A stretch of DNA of 64,000 nt from Symbiodinium kawagutii (GCA_009767595.1 VSDK01014173.1:135763-199762); one strand, 5' to 3'. Shown: positions 43,701 to 56,473, counted from the stretch's first letter. Translations and numbers: made by a program. Notes: a model not told the origin generated them from the letters alone.

Positions 43701-45589
43701 CAGATTGCCAGGGAGCAGTTGCTTAGTTGAGCGTACTTAAAGGCAACCATCTTGCTGGCAATTCTCGAAAATGATCAGTTGGCCATCCAGCTGGCCCGTG
43801 GCCAACCAAACTGATCAACCCCCCGGGACTTCGAGCGCCGCGACACGTGAGGCTGGTGGTTAAAAGGAAGGGAGCTAAGAGATATTCCACCTGAGAGCGC
43901 CAGAGCTCAGGGGGCCATCCCTGCACTGAAGCTGAAGCGCAGTTCAGAGGTGCTGTCTCCCAATAAGAAGGAAAGTGTGGCCAACTATTCAAGTTCAGTT
44001 CTTGAAGTGGATCTGGCGTTTTGAATTCTTGATTTGAAATTGACTAACGTCCTATGTCCTTTGGAAACTAAAATCTATCCCATTGCATTTTAAAACAACA
44101 TACAATTGGCACAGGACTAATTAGTCAGTTCAACCAGGAATTCTCAACATCATCAAGCTTTGAGTACTGATCCCTAAAGCTGGCCATGGCAACAGCTAGT
44201 TCAACATGCGTCGACAGTAAGCCATTGCCGACTGAGCAAATGGGCAAGCCAAACCTTGGAATGTGCTGGGAGATAGCAACCATGAGTAACCAACAATCTA
44301 CTGGTGAGTTCCACTGGTTCCTTCGCAGCCGTACTCCACGAGCAATTCGCAAGGAATCTTCGAGTCATACCCTGATTGACAGCAACAGGTGGTTGGTTCC
44401 CATTTCACCGAAGATTCTGTCAGGTGACATAGCAAGAGAACATCATGGATGTTCGGTTGGTGCTAAGCGACAAAAACGACCGCGCACCATGGCTGTTGCT
44501 TGCCGCTTACCCCTCCTTGCTGCCAATAAGTGACACCAACCAAGAAGCCAGCCATGCACCAAAATCATCCAACCATCCAACTAACCAACCAAGCTACCCA
44601 CCCACCAACCAACCATCCGTGCAAAAAACTAATCCTCCATCCAACGAACTAGTCGTATTCTTGTGATATTCGTCAAGCATAGGAATAAATGAATAAACCT
44701 TCATTCATGCAGTTCTCGCTGTAGATAATCCTGAACAGTTTAACAATCCAGTAGTCAGTCCTGTTGGTTCATCGATATGTATTGCTGCTATCTATTGCTA
44801 TGGTTAAGTTCCATAACGGTTCATCGCTGCAGTGAATCCCGTAGCTATACCCTAAATTTCTTTTTCAAGAACTAGCACTGTTCCCATATGTAGCTTGGCT
44901 TACAGTCTTGCACTGAATCCTATTCCAACACTTATTGCTACAGTTTATGTCACAGCTCATAAAGTTTATCCCACGGATAATCCAGTTGATCCGTTAAATC
45001 ATAGCTACAGTATTGCTACTTAATTTAGTCATTGTCAATCCATGTCAATCAAATAACCAGCCCTAAAGTCACTGCTAGTTGATCACATGTAATCCGAGTT
45101 GGTTCATCTGCTTGGTTGTTGATTCACTATTGAATCTCATCATTACTCACGGTGATTGATCATTTATGGCTACTTGATCCCATTGCTATAGTTGATCCCA
45201 ATAGTTGCCAATGAACTCCGTGGTGAATGGGTTACTCCCTATTTCACAATGCATTCCACAGTTCATCCACATGTTTACCAATGAACAATGGTGAATGGTA
45301 AATGAGATTCAATAGTGATTAATTATGGCTTACTAGCTGATATAAATTATGAGTTACTAGCTAATATAAGGGCCAGTGAAACCCATAGATCAAGCATCGA
45401 TGGTTGGTGAATCCCACAATTGATCATATGTATATTTATATGGTAGGCCCCCCCCAAAACCTACCTTTTTTATTTTGAACCGTATTTTCCACTGTTTGGC
45501 GCCATATTTAAAATGTAAATTCAAAATATATTTGTTTACCAAAAAAACCAAAAAGTTGCAAACCGCAACGTGTTATATCTGTAGCGAGG
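40722..45589. other. Long region with weak coding hints only
   Basis: Filler mixed with complex patches. Frames that look somewhat protein-like are 41773-42087 (-, 104 residues, IIPGSTFCDGMMTYMIFHSL), 43723-43992 (-) and 44186-44533 (+, 115 residues, ending with a basic GAKRQKRPRTM stretch). None has splice edges or a recognisable family, and each overlaps rival frames. 44540-44640 is AACCAACC-rich. 44740-45420 is TTGATCC/TGGTTCATC-like filler. Confidence 0.3.
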
Positions 45590-45947
45590 ACTAACTTTTT
45601 CCAAGGAAAACCACAGGACCAAAAAACCAACTTTCCAAACAAAATGTTTGGTCAAGGTCAAAAAGGTTGATTTTTTGTTTTTCCTTGTTTTTTTTGGTTT
45701 CTTTGGTTTTCCCCGTGTTTTTGTGGTTTTTCTTAAAAAACTAAAATGTTCCTTGTTTTTTTCGTGAAACATATTTTTTTAAAGAAAAATTTGGTTTTTG
45801 ATGAAAAACCACAAAAACACGAGGAAAACCAAAGAAACCAAAAAAAAAAGGAAAAACAAAAAACCAACTTTTTTGACCTTGACCAAACATTCTGTTTGGA
45901 AAGTTGGTTTTTTGGTCCTTTGGTTTTCCTTGGAAAAAGTTGGTTTT
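45590..45947. repeat. Fold-back: ~145-bp inverted arms
   Basis: The left arm (about 45590-45737) and right arm (about 45804-45947) are near-complementary. Landmarks CCAAGGAAAACC, GACCAAAAAACCAAC, TTGGTCAAGGTCAAAAAGG and GTTTTTGTGGTTTTTC all recur inverted. The loop is ~65 bp. The pairing AAAATGTTCCTTG (45746) with CAAGGAACATTTT (45970) shows a second overlapping inversion. No coding function. Open frames here follow from the A/T-rich repeats. Confidence 0.8.
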
Positions 45948-46027
45948 TCACCAAACAAACAAAAAACCCAAGGAACATTTTGGTTTTTGAGGACAAACTT
46001 AAAACACAGAGAAACCAAAACTTTATT

Positions 46028-46432
46028 GTACTCTACTGTACTCTACTCTACTATCCTCTACTCTACTCTTCTCTACTCTACTCTACTATACCCTACTCTA
46101 CTATATTCTACTCTACTCTATTCTACTATTATATTTTGCTATACTCTACTATATTCTACTCTACTCTATTCTTCTCTTCTCCGCTCTACTCTACTCTACT
46201 CTACTCTACTCTGCTCTACTCTACTCTACTCTACTATACCCTACTCTACTATATTCTACTCTACTCTATTCTACTATTATATTTTGCTATACTCTACTAT
46301 ATTCTACTCTACTCTATTCTTCTCTTCTCCGCTCTACTCTACTCTACTCTACTCTACTCTGCTCTACTCTACTCTACTCTACTCTACTCTATTCTACTCT
46401 ACTCTAATCTACTTCTTATTGTCTACTCTACT
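46028..46432. repeat. (CTACT)n pentanucleotide array with ~148-bp higher-order repeat
   Basis: Long run of TACTC pentamers with TATTC, TTCTC and TGCTC variants. A block containing TATTATATTTTGCTATACTC and TCTTCTCTTCTCCGCTC occurs twice, roughly 148 bp apart, so the array grew by segment duplication as well as by slippage. Long frames reading LLYST are artefacts of the 5-bp unit. Confidence 0.9.
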
Positions 46433-46433
46433 C

Positions 46434-46492
46434 TGGTGTTATATTGTGTTCAAAAAAGGTTGTGAAGCTTTACGTTTTGAACTATGTTACCT
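46434..46492 (+). repeat. Dispersed ~57-bp repeat, copy 1
   Basis: GGTGTTATATTGTGTTCA, AAAAGGTTGTGAAGCTTTACG and TTTTGAANTATGTTAC are shared almost base for base with 51331-51387. Nothing beyond matches, so this is the conserved piece of some larger dispersed unit. Confidence 0.8.
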
Positions 46493-46885
46493 CAAATCCA
46501 CTTGATCCTGCATGTGTTCTTGGCAAGATTCAGAAGATCAGATGAAGCTCCTGAGATCTCGAGCTTAGGCGGTTGTCCGTTCCACTACCCAGTAATGTTT
46601 TCAGCGCAAGCGATGACACCAGCGTTCCACGACATGGTGTTAAAGAAATATGAAGAACTTGAAGTTTACAAGCTTCATGCTCCAAGGAAGCTTAGTGGAG
46701 ATACTTCCAAGTTACAGACATTAGCTATCACAAGTGACAATTGTGGAGAGAAGAGTAGTCAAGGCAAAGCTATCACAAGTGACAGTTGTCAAGAGAAGAG
46801 TAGCCACGGCCAAGCTATCACAAGTAGCAATTGTCAAGAGAAGAGTAGCCAAGGCGAAGCTATCACAAGTACAGTAATTGCATAA
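46484..46885 (+). CDS. Candidate protein with 15-residue repeats
   Basis: A 133-residue frame. Residues about 45-80 read MTPAFHDMVLKKYEELEVYK then LHAPRKLSGDTSKLQTL. There follow three copies of a 15-residue repeat of the type AITSDNCGEKSSQGK (45-bp DNA units) and a partial fourth copy before TAA. The unit is a multiple of three, and changes between copies are mostly conservative or keep the frame, which fits a translated repeat. The first ~20 residues overlap the dispersed repeat at 46434-46492, so the true start may be internal or an exon edge. No family recognised. Confidence 0.4.
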   Translation: MLPQIHLILHVFLARFRRSDEAPEISSLGGCPFHYPVMFSAQAMTPAFHDMVLKKYEELEVYKLHAPRKLSGDTSKLQTLAITSDNCGEKSSQGKAITSDSCQEKSSHGQAITSSNCQEKSSQGEAITSTVIA

Positions 46886-49347
46886 TCTCTGTTGGCTGAT
46901 TATGACTCATTGTATAGTCATTAACCTTTCAGGGTTGTGGCTTATGGTAGCGATACTAGTGGTTGACACTCATGTTCGTGAGGAATCGTCATTTAAGTGG
47001 ACAGGAATGTAAATAGACACATGGATGGATAGATTGGATAGATTAGCTTTGTATATTCAAAAAAATCTGCACTATATCCGCTGCATTTTGTCCACCCCGT
47101 CCGCTTCATTCCAGTCTGCCTCCAAGAGCAAAGACCCAAGGAAGGCTATGATCTCCTGGAGTCAAGGCCCTGCTAAGGCAGTTCTACGCTTGATCATGAC
47201 TAATGTGGAGTTAGATGCTGCTGGTCCAACATTGGGCCAAGGTTGGGCCATAGTTTCTTTCCATGTTGGGGCCATTGGTTGAACTGCACATTTTTGGAAG
47301 AAAGCGACAGGTCTATCGGGCATGAATTTTTGGGGTTCATGTTGGTTCATGATCGGTCTATAAGTACATAAGTATAAAATTGTTTGGAAGCAATGGATGT
47401 TGCTGGTAATGATTGCTGTTTGGGCAGGGTTGATGTCCTGGATGAATGGCTAGAACCGGTCATGATGGAACAACCAAGGACAACTATCAAGGAAATGTCT
47501 ATGGGCATGGGCGATTATCCATGGTCATCTCTTCTTCCACCGTTTGGCACTAAGGACCCCCACCTCGTCGACAAAGGCCGGCGGTTCCTGCACAAGATCC
47601 ACGATTAGATTTGTTTACACGGGTAAACACTGTAGGATAAGCTGGTTATGGTACTTGACCAAAGATTCACAAATCAATTGGCACGGCTCCGCTGCACAAC
47701 CGGATTAGCATGGGGAGGATGATGTGCCTGGATACCTGTGTTTTGTTCAGATTATTGAGCAACTAACTTAACCTACCGCGAAGTAAATTCAACCAACCAT
47801 CAACCCATCGTTGTTCACCGTCCTGTAGGACCATTCATCATTTGATGTTTTGGGAGACCATTCTTACTTACTGGACCCCGGCAGCTGCCCATGGAACAGC
47901 GTGATAGATCAAACCAACAACCACAAGAGCAATTATACAACTAATCATGCTAAATCCCAGTCTGAAACTTGACTTGATCGTATTATTTTGAATTAAAGCT
48001 CGTTATGAAAAAATACTTGTCTAAATCTCTATAGCAAAAAATTCATGCACATAGCGGTAGATCCATGTATACATGGTGAGTTTGCATCCCCACATACATC
48101 CATCCCTCCTGTAGGATGGTTTTTTGGATATATTGACACGTTCTATGTATACGTCAGCGTATCCCCTGCAGTCATTGATAATTCTCATTGATGGTGATTG
48201 ATCATCATTTATGGCTAATATCAACCGCTATTGATGATGCTCATTGACGCTTCAAATTGCTAGCCACCAATGATCATCGACCGTCAAACATGTAAATATG
48301 TGAATATATATATACATATAGATATATATACATATATATGTACAGAGAAATACATGTATATTTAAATATATGTATGCACATGTGTCTATTGATAGATAGA
48401 TTTGTATGTAAAGAAAAAGATATGAAAATATCTTTAATTTATATCCGGATCAATCATTATCATGACCCATCAACATTGACAATCCAATGTGACCAAAAAA
48501 TATGGACCGTATACCCACTCCCCTATGCATTTATGCATTTGCAAATACACGGCCTATAGACACATACACTCTTAAGACAAACACATCCGCATTCATCTAC
48601 ATTATATCTAGAACAAATAAAAATATCTACAAGAGCTGCCGCGACAAACACAAGAACTGCCGCGACCTCTGCGAAGCTGCCGCAGCTGGCATCCGGGGCC
48701 TGCAAAGATTGGCGAAACAATGGTCAAATATATATATATACTCAATAAAACTTATTCGTTCATGGTGGTTGTGGTCATTATAGTCATTTGTTAATCATGC
48801 CCAAACTAGTAGCCATGATTAAACAATATGTTTTATGAAGCAAAACTTGCTACAGACCCTTTGGTGGATCACTGAGGCAATGATCAATGATTAATAATTC
48901 GTGGTTGATGGTCAATCATGACCAATGGCTTATTTGCTGGTTTGTGGTTGACAATAATTGGTTGGTTGATACTGGCGAAGCATGGCATGAGAACTAGTTG
49001 ATTCCAACAGCCATCCGTTTATTTTGGTGCCTTGGTCATGGTGTCCAGCAAAGATTACTTTTTTTACATATCTTGAAATTCCAGCCAAAGTTGTTTTAAT
49101 ACTCTCAAACTGTAGCAGCCAACTAAGGGGTATAACCCACCAGAACATAGCAGAACGGACAAATGCCGGGGTCAAGCCCTGACTCACGCGGCATCCCTGG
49201 CAACGAACCTGCAGATCCATCATTGATCCTTGGAAATGCGCAGCGAGAGGGGCCTTTTGAGATGGCCAGCGGTAGTCTGCCGCGCCGTAGTGGGAGATCC
49301 ATATAGATCAACCACAAATCAAACATAGATTCATAATATGGTCACAA
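46886..49347. other. Unassigned and filler
   Basis: Short frames on both strands. 48290-48440 is rich in ATATAC/TATGTA. A GC-rich patch at 48635-48710 has tandem CTGCCGCGAC words. 49140-49300 is an ambiguous exon-like island. No supported gene. Confidence 0.35.
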
Positions 49348-49447
49348 GAATCGAAAACATTTCCACCACATCAATCACAATAGTGACCAACTGCATAAAC
49401 CATATTTTTCATTATTGTGATTGATGTGGAGGAAATGTCTTCGAATC
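49348..49447. mobile_element. 100-bp hairpin element
   Basis: GAATCGAAAACATTTCC...CACATCAATCACAATA (49348-49384) is inverted at 49411-49447 with about four mismatches in 37 bases. The spacer is 26 bp. This looks like a tiny inverted-repeat element, but its termini were not matched elsewhere in the window. Confidence 0.6.
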
Positions 49448-51330
49448 AAGTCCCGCCAACAAGCATTCAAAGCAATTGCTATTTACCATGAACTATGGGG
49501 TTATACATATCACTGGGGATCTACCATTACTTATTGAGATGACACAAATGACAGGTTGTCGACCGTCTTCCCGGAATTGCTTGGTTGGCTACATTCCAAT
49601 GACTATGTTTGTTCTGTCCACATTCTTTGAAGTTGGTTGTTGAAAAAATGCATGAACATGAACAAATTCCCTGGCAAGAGTTCTGAAAATAAGGACTCAT
49701 CAAGATCCATATCCCCACGGTAGTAGGTGGTGGCGTATATTTCCTTCATGTCCCACAATTTTCCCAAGAGTTAAACAGGGGAAATTGATACAAACATCGA
49801 CGGCAACAACTAGGATTGACATGTTCATTGCAACTGAGTCCTGGCTAGAGTTTGAAGCCATCCACAAAATATCTTTTGATCAAAAAAGCATCCCAAGCAA
49901 TAGGGAACATCTAATCTTTTTAAAACCAACAATTAGAATTCTTATATAAGTGACTATTCTGCTTAGTTTGTTGTTCATGACAACGCGTGCTCCGGAAACG
50001 CTTCGCAACGGCAGAACTCTGGGATGCCAAGTATCGCTGAATTGCCAAAAACATCTCCACCTCCTGATGTGGCCGGGCCGACAAGACGCCCAAGGGTAGC
50101 CATGAGGAGGGGCGCCTAGTTAGCGAAGTTGGCGTAGAACCAGGGAGATTACCACTCATGGTAGATAAACCGATATACCAGTATATAACTAAAAAACTGG
50201 TTGTGGAGCTATGCGAGCAATACCTTGATGACAGTGATCATGTCTGAATATAGTGTGCAACTATACTGTGCAGTATCTATCAACAATATGAACAACATTG
50301 AATAACAACTACAATATACCAAATAACGTGCGATAGCATGGCGGTGTTTAAACCAGAATCAACCACACAACCAAGTATATGACATCAAAGACCAAGAAAC
50401 AACCCCTGAATGCCTATTTTTAGGGCCATTGGGGCCTAGAATGCAGATCTTTTGGACGTTGTTTTGCTGGGCATGGTAGATCGTAAACACTTTCATGCAA
50501 ACACTTTCATGGCTTAAGTCCTTCAATAATTAAAAATGATGGTGGTTGTACCCTTTGTTAAACAATCCCCTGGAAGCTAAATATCACCCTGGACCCAATA
50601 TTTACAGCGTCCCAAGAACCCGCGCCATTGACCAAATCCACCATCCAAGAAAACATTGGTCAACTAAGAAAGCAGTGGAACATTAAGCATGTTGAAATTT
50701 GTTATCCCCCCCAAAAAAACTAGTCAACCAACCAACAATCGCTGATATTGGGGAAAACATGTTTAAAAAATACCAGGCAGGTAGAAATGGAAGTGAGCAG
50801 ACAGATACGCAACATGACAGGGTATCGATTTTTCACTGATGCACAAGGCACTCAAGATACCATCCGCACCTCCGACTGCGGCAGGGATGCAGAAATAAAT
50901 TTCCGTTTGCCTATGGGTCAATAATTTGTTGCCAGCGCTTCCAAACGGTTTTGCCCGATGCCACGCGTCAATAATAACCGTGCAAGAAAGGGTATTTGCT
51001 CACATCCCCAAAGTGCGACTAGTTTTGTGATTTTTGGAGTTTTCACCAGGGTAGGGCATTGAGCCATAGTCATCGAATAGCGAAGGCAGTCAGCGATCAT
51101 GGACACAACACGACCTGGAAGCTTCATCCCCATTGTTTCGGCAACGCGCCTGGGATACTTGGCTGGTGGCTTCGCATCCCTGGGCCAAGACCGAGGGAGA
51201 TCTGAATCTTCAACATCTGCATGTACAAATTTTATTATCTGGTTGGAGGCTTCAAAGCCTATGAAGAATCTCTGTCAACCAACCATTTGTTGATAGTTGC
51301 AGGGGAAAAAATGATTGAAACCACCGACCA
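49448..51330. other. Unassigned, one minus-strand candidate frame
   Basis: The minus frame at 50918-51133 (71 residues, KLPGRVVSMIADCLRYSMTM then GCEQIPFLARLLL) looks protein-like but overlaps + frames. The rest is short frames and filler. Confidence 0.3.
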
Positions 51331-51387
51331 GGTGTTATATTGTGTTCATAAAAGGTTGTGAAGCTTTACGTTTTGAAATATGTTACG
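51331..51387 (+). repeat. Dispersed ~57-bp repeat, copy 2
   Basis: Matches 46434-46492 with a few differences. It is followed by a direct repeat of TTACATATATCCTATATGCACG (51400-51441). Confidence 0.8.
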
Positions 51388-52737
51388 TCGCTATGTCATT
51401 ACATATATCCTATATGCACGTTACATATATCCTATATGCACGTGGTTCAGGTCGCAAACAACAAACTGTAAAGCACAAGAAACAAAATCATCCATTCTTC
51501 TCAATGCATGCATGCATACAAAGACACATGGTTCCATGTAGTCAAAAAAAATATAACATTGGCAAATGATTATACCTGCATGGTCCCTCAATGCCAAAAT
51601 CACAAACAATTGACGTGAGTTACACCGGACCGCATCTAGTGGAAATGGTGGATCCTGGAATGAATCCATCACCTCCGACGATGAAAAGTAATGTTTTGAG
51701 ACCGGAAACTTAAATGAGGCTCCCTCACCTCTTGCAACATTTATCTTCTAGAATTGGCTTACTTCTTACGAGTAATGGCAATAAATGCCAACTTACGTGT
51801 ATCGTCCAACTGACCTATCTCTCTGTATGTTGCCCCAGAAGTATCACGTACCCATTGTGCGCACCATTCCGTGGTGAAGTAGAACGTGTACCTCTTAAGA
51901 ACGTCTAGGACATTCACTGATATGGAATAACTATACTAATATATTGCAAGGGCAAATAAAGCCCAACAAAATCAAACACATCACAACAAAAAGACTGAAA
52001 AAATCAAAACAATCCCCACCAAAAATCTAAAAGAATCCTATGTAGGGCATTGCAGTGACAGGGGCCTAACCCTGGGTGTCACGAGGGGGGTTTGGCTAGG
52101 TGTGACGTTGTATCCATTTTGAAGCTTCCAAATGCAACTGCGTGCCATTAAAGCTACTAACCCCAGTGCCAGCACACAACCGCACCGGTTGGGTTTATTT
52201 CAGCCTGGAGACTACTTTGTGGTACGGCACTATGGCAAACGTAACTTGGTCGAACCTTAAAGGGTAACTAGAGTGTGTATTTCACTTACTTTCGGTCCTA
52301 GTTTCAACCAAAAGCCAATATCGGAAGACGTCTAAATCAACCAAGGACCAGTAGTGGATAACTACCAACAATGGCACGCCCTTGGCTCAAGCGTGTCCTG
52401 CAACAATGGCATTTGTTGTCCAATGACTTGGGCTGCACATTTGGCCGGCGATCCGACGTACTGAAACCATCACCGTCGCAGCCTTGTGCCTAAGCTAAAC
52501 TAGTTCCATTTGACCCATCATTATTGAATTTTGGAATGTGCGTTATTGTCTTAACATTGACTTCATTGGCTCATTATCCCCACCCAATGTAAGGAAGAAA
52601 GGGATATCAGCAATGGGCGGCCGCCTTCAACATGCTCAAGCTGGCTCGCGCATCTGGATGCTGCAAAGGGAAAATGTCCTTCCTCTCAAACGGTGTTGTC
52701 TCTTGCTGCAAGTTGCTTCCTATATTAGTATCATCTC
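51388..52737. other. Unassigned
   Basis: No supported gene. TTGGCTCAAG at 52385 matches the 3' end of the dinoflagellate spliced leader over 10 bases only, which is not significant. GC-richer 52590-52720 is open on + but short. Confidence 0.35.
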
Positions 52738-53288
52738 ATGACCTAGTACCTAGTAGTCTAGAAGTGGCATGCTAGGATTTAGTGTTGTTTTTGCTTTCGT
52801 TGTTAGGTCATGAACTCATAGCTAGCAATCTCACGATTCATGGTCTCATTACATAACTTCTTTTTGTTTCTTGTTTAGTTGCGTCGTTTTTGTTTATTGA
52901 TGTCGTTTTCCTCTTCATATTTTTGGTGCGTTGACAAATATGGGACTGTATATGGTTATTGACAGCTCCTTGACTCATTGAGTAATGAGTAAATAATTGC
53001 CATTGATTAATTATTTGGCGCCGTTGAATGAATTGATTAATCTCGATAGGCGTTGCCTCATGACGCACTCCAGTAGGGCCCGTTTCGATCCTGATAGCAA
53101 TTCCACGATGCCATGCAATGACCGTGTCACAAGTCTACGGCTAAATTGCTAGTTACTAAATCGTGAGAATGAGTCGTGAGTCGTGAGTCAGTTGTTGAGT
53201 TGTCAGGTGGTGAAATTCAATCATCGTCTTCATCAGGAGCATCATCACCATCATCACCATCATCTAATCTACTTATTGTAAATCCTTT
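52738..53288 (+). repeat. Left arm of long inverted repeat
   Basis: Contains landmarks GGTGCGTTGACAAATATGGG, GATTAATCTCGATAGGCGTT, CACTCCAGTAGGGCCCG and a tandem GAGTCGTGAGTC, all inverted in 56474-57014. A frame at 53176-53406 crosses the arm's inner edge and is probably incidental. Confidence 0.85.
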
Positions 53289-54980
53289 ACTTGACCAAGA
53301 GCCGGGACCAAGCTGCACTGACCTTTGCAACTATGCAAAGTGGCAGGCATTCATTTTGGTATCCAGCTATGTAATTGTTTCATTGATTTCGCCTATCTTG
53401 GATTAACCAATTGCCAATCGCTGTGCCACTGTGCAATTCTGCAATTGAACCAATAGCTCAATGACTTGCTCCTTTTCCTCCCTTGGCGGTGTTGCGACGG
53501 CTTACAACCGGAATTGCTGCTTTGGCAGCCACCTGAGGAAAGAAAACAGTCTGACATTCCGAACTGTGGTAGGGTAGGACTCAAATAGAAGGTCAGCAGG
53601 ACAACAGGCTAGTGGAGCTTGACAACAGAGAGACCAGAGTACTTACAAGAGTGTTGCAACAGGACAAAGTGAAACTAAGACAGTGGCACAGTCGGTTCAA
53701 GATTTTTTGCTAGGTTCAGGATTTAGGGATGAAGTCTTGAAGTGGCTCAAGAATGAACTACATGAACATGATCGCTTCGTTTTGGGTTAGATGGACTTTC
53801 AAATAATATCGATGCCTGATTTTGTTGATCGTTTACCGGTATCCAAATCCGAGAGGATTCATGGTTCTGTTTTGAATAACGGTGGACCTCAAGGATAGCA
53901 AAACACACGATCGCACAAAAACAAGTCAAATCCCTTCAAATCTTCCAAAATAGAGGCCACACATGTTAATGGATAGAATTGACAATTTCAGATTTCAGTG
54001 ACCTTCAAAAAGTTGAGCGAAGTAGGTCAAAACTACCACCATTCAGGTCTTTGTTTGTATGGATTGCATGGAAACGGTTTGGTCGCTTTAGCCCTTACTC
54101 ACATTTTTCTTTTCAGATGCTTTGCAAAAAAAGTTCATCTGAACTGCAATGGCATACTAGTGTTACAAGTGTAGCGGTCACAACAGAAAACAACACAACG
54201 CTTCAAGCCGTTTTGAAATGATAATCGAATTGTACAAGCAGCAACCAATATCTATTGGATACCTATTGGTAAGGTAAGGTTCAGGGTAAGGATTTGGTGA
54301 GGCAGGCAAAGCAATCATACTCCGTCATCAGCTAATATCATGTCAAACTATGTTGACCGATCAACTCAATAAAAGGAAAATAATTGTATGGTATCAACAA
54401 TGTAAGATATTGTAAACACAATAAAAGTGATACTAGATTACTAGATGAATATCATGTACTCAATATAGATGCGCTGACATAGGTTTGTTCCAGTATGAAT
54501 ACGCAAAAAATAATGGTCACAACGGGTATAGAATATGTATCAATTTCATTGCCACTCGCAATGTTTACAATCTAGTGAGTGCATGTAATGTAGCGTTTTG
54601 CTTGACGCAGCTGGGTTAGCTAGGGCGGCTAGCTTGTCTCAACAAGTTTGATTGAGAATGTGAAGATAAAGTTACTGTATTCAAGTAATGCAAACATAAG
54701 GCCATCCAGAATGTCTATGGTTGATCAGGCCCCTGTCAAACAATCATTGAAATGAAAACTGTGACCTTCATATCAAATACAATGAATGCAAAATGAAGCA
54801 TGTTTGATCACATATTATTGTATTGAATCAGATTATCACGAAACCACTAAGCAAATTTTGAACCTAAATGACTTTTTGTTACATTTTTCCAGGTGCCCTA
54901 TATTGTCGATATTTCAACAATATCTCATGATTGCGATGCAATGGATTATATACGAGAGATTTTTCCAAATGTTGCAAGCT
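53289..54980. other. Interior of the long-TIR element
   Basis: Several short frames. Around 53570-53790 two successive + frames look coding (a charged helical stretch LVELDNRETRVLTRVLQQDK, then a frame change into VQDFLLGSGFRDEVLKWLKN and a stop). They could be exons or a decayed gene captured by the element. 53979-54221 + (80 residues) is unrecognised. Confidence 0.35.
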
Positions 54981-55436
54981 CTGTTGCGACGATGTCCCGA
55001 GGTGTCTTGCGACAAAGTCACGAAGTGTCTTGCGACAGTCTCACGAGGTGTCTTGCAACAGTTCCACGCAATGTCTTGCGACAGTCTCACGAGGTGTCTT
55101 GCGACAGTGTCACGCAGTATCTTGCGACAGTTCCACGCAATGTCTTGCGACAGTCTCACGAGATGTCTTGCGACAGTGTCACGCAGTGTCTTGCGACAGT
55201 GTCACGCAGTGTCTTGCGACAGTGTCACGAGGTGTCTTGCGACAGTCTCACGAGGTGTCTTGCGACAGTGTCACGCAGTGTCTTGCGACAGTGTCACGAA
55301 GTGTCCTGCGACAGTGTCACGAGGTGTCTTGCGACAGTGTCACGCAGTTTCCCGCAACAGTGTCATGCAGTGTCTTGCGACAGTCTCACGAGGTGTCTTG
55401 CGACAGTGTCAGGAGGTTTCTTGCAACAAGGCCAGG
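54981..55436 (+). repeat. 23-bp minisatellite, about 20 copies, open in three frames
   Basis: The unit TGTCTTGCGACAGTGTCACGCAG recurs every 23 bp with small changes (GTCTCACGAGG, GTTCCACGCAA variants). Because 23 is not a multiple of three and the unit lacks stops in all forward phases, three overlapping + frames of 172-233 codons run through it. Each gives the same 23-residue peptide period (ATVSRGVLRQCHAVSCDS in part) in a different phase. Confidence 0.9.
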
Positions 55437-56473
55437 AAATATTTTGTGAGATTTTGTGACAGGGCTGATTTCGCAACCGTTTTGTGACAGTGTGATGAGG
55501 TAGCTTGCGTTACATCAGATGTCAAAAAGAGTCTCGCAACATTGTGATTCAACATGTTGCGAATATTGAAAAACATTGTGTGAACAAAAAGTTAAATGAT
55601 CCGCTGACACTGTCACAAGTGGCTATGTGTTGGCCAAACTTTTCCGTGTTTCCCATGTTTTGTTTTGTTATTTCTTTCCAACAATAGAACATCGGTTGTT
55701 GGATTTTTTGAAAAACCGAAATATAATCTGTTTTTGCTGCGAAGACATTCTAAAAGTTATGTTGTTTTTAGGGGCATGTTGTTTTTGTCGCCATCTGCGT
55801 AAAGTAATAGATACGTTTGTTGAAAAGCTGCAAACGTTCAAACTATGGTTTGCACATTGCAGGAATTTGGTACGGGTACTTCTCGCTGAAATCATATACG
55901 ACAAAGAAAATGGGCTTTAGTAATTGTGTAGTGTAATTCAGTTAAACCTATTGGCATGATTGTGGTATTCGGAGATATTTGTTTAATTATCTTGGCAATT
56001 ATGTCGCATTTGTTGGCGGCAAAGCGTAACTTGGGCGCTCGATTGAGCGACTGAACTTTTGAAAACCAAATACATCCCAACAAATCTCACAAATACATCC
56101 CAGCAAATCTCACAAGACACATGATATGGTCTCTTTGCAGGAAATCACATTGATTGGTTCTCCAACAGAACCCCAGCAATAAAAAACTAACATCAATCAA
56201 TATACTCCTGATACATTTCAGATTGATCGGTAGCCGGGAGTTGATGTTAGCCGACTGTGATCGTTTTATGTTGGCTAGTTTATACACGCAGCGCAAGCAC
56301 ACATCAGAAATTTTAGTTGTAGCTAGATTGCTGTTTCATTGTTTTGTTTGAAGGCTTCGTTTGTTAGCATGTTTCAACAGCTCCTGTGACTTAATCATGT
56401 TTCCTGCCACAATGAATGCCTGCCAGTACGCACCGTCACAAAGCTCAACTCCGTTCGCGGCCTCTAACAGTTA
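55437..56473. other. Interior of the long-TIR element, right part
   Basis: One + frame of 97 residues (55627-55920), rich in Phe, Leu and Cys, and its antisense (55668-55904) are open. Neither resembles a transposase. The rest is filler. Confidence 0.35.

Noticed and set aside
45746-46505. 235-239 residue frames rich in LLYST
   Set aside because: Produced by the stop-free CTACT pentamer and the A/T-rich fold-back; not a protein.
52371-52394. Relic dinoflagellate spliced-leader sequence (TTGGCTCAAG)
   Set aside because: Only the last 10 bases match; the rest of the leader is not there, and a 10-base match is expected by chance at an appreciable rate.
54786-55487. A 233-residue repetitive protein
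   Set aside because: All three forward frames are equally open because of the 23-bp unit, so the frame itself is not evidence of a gene; kept only as a repeat.
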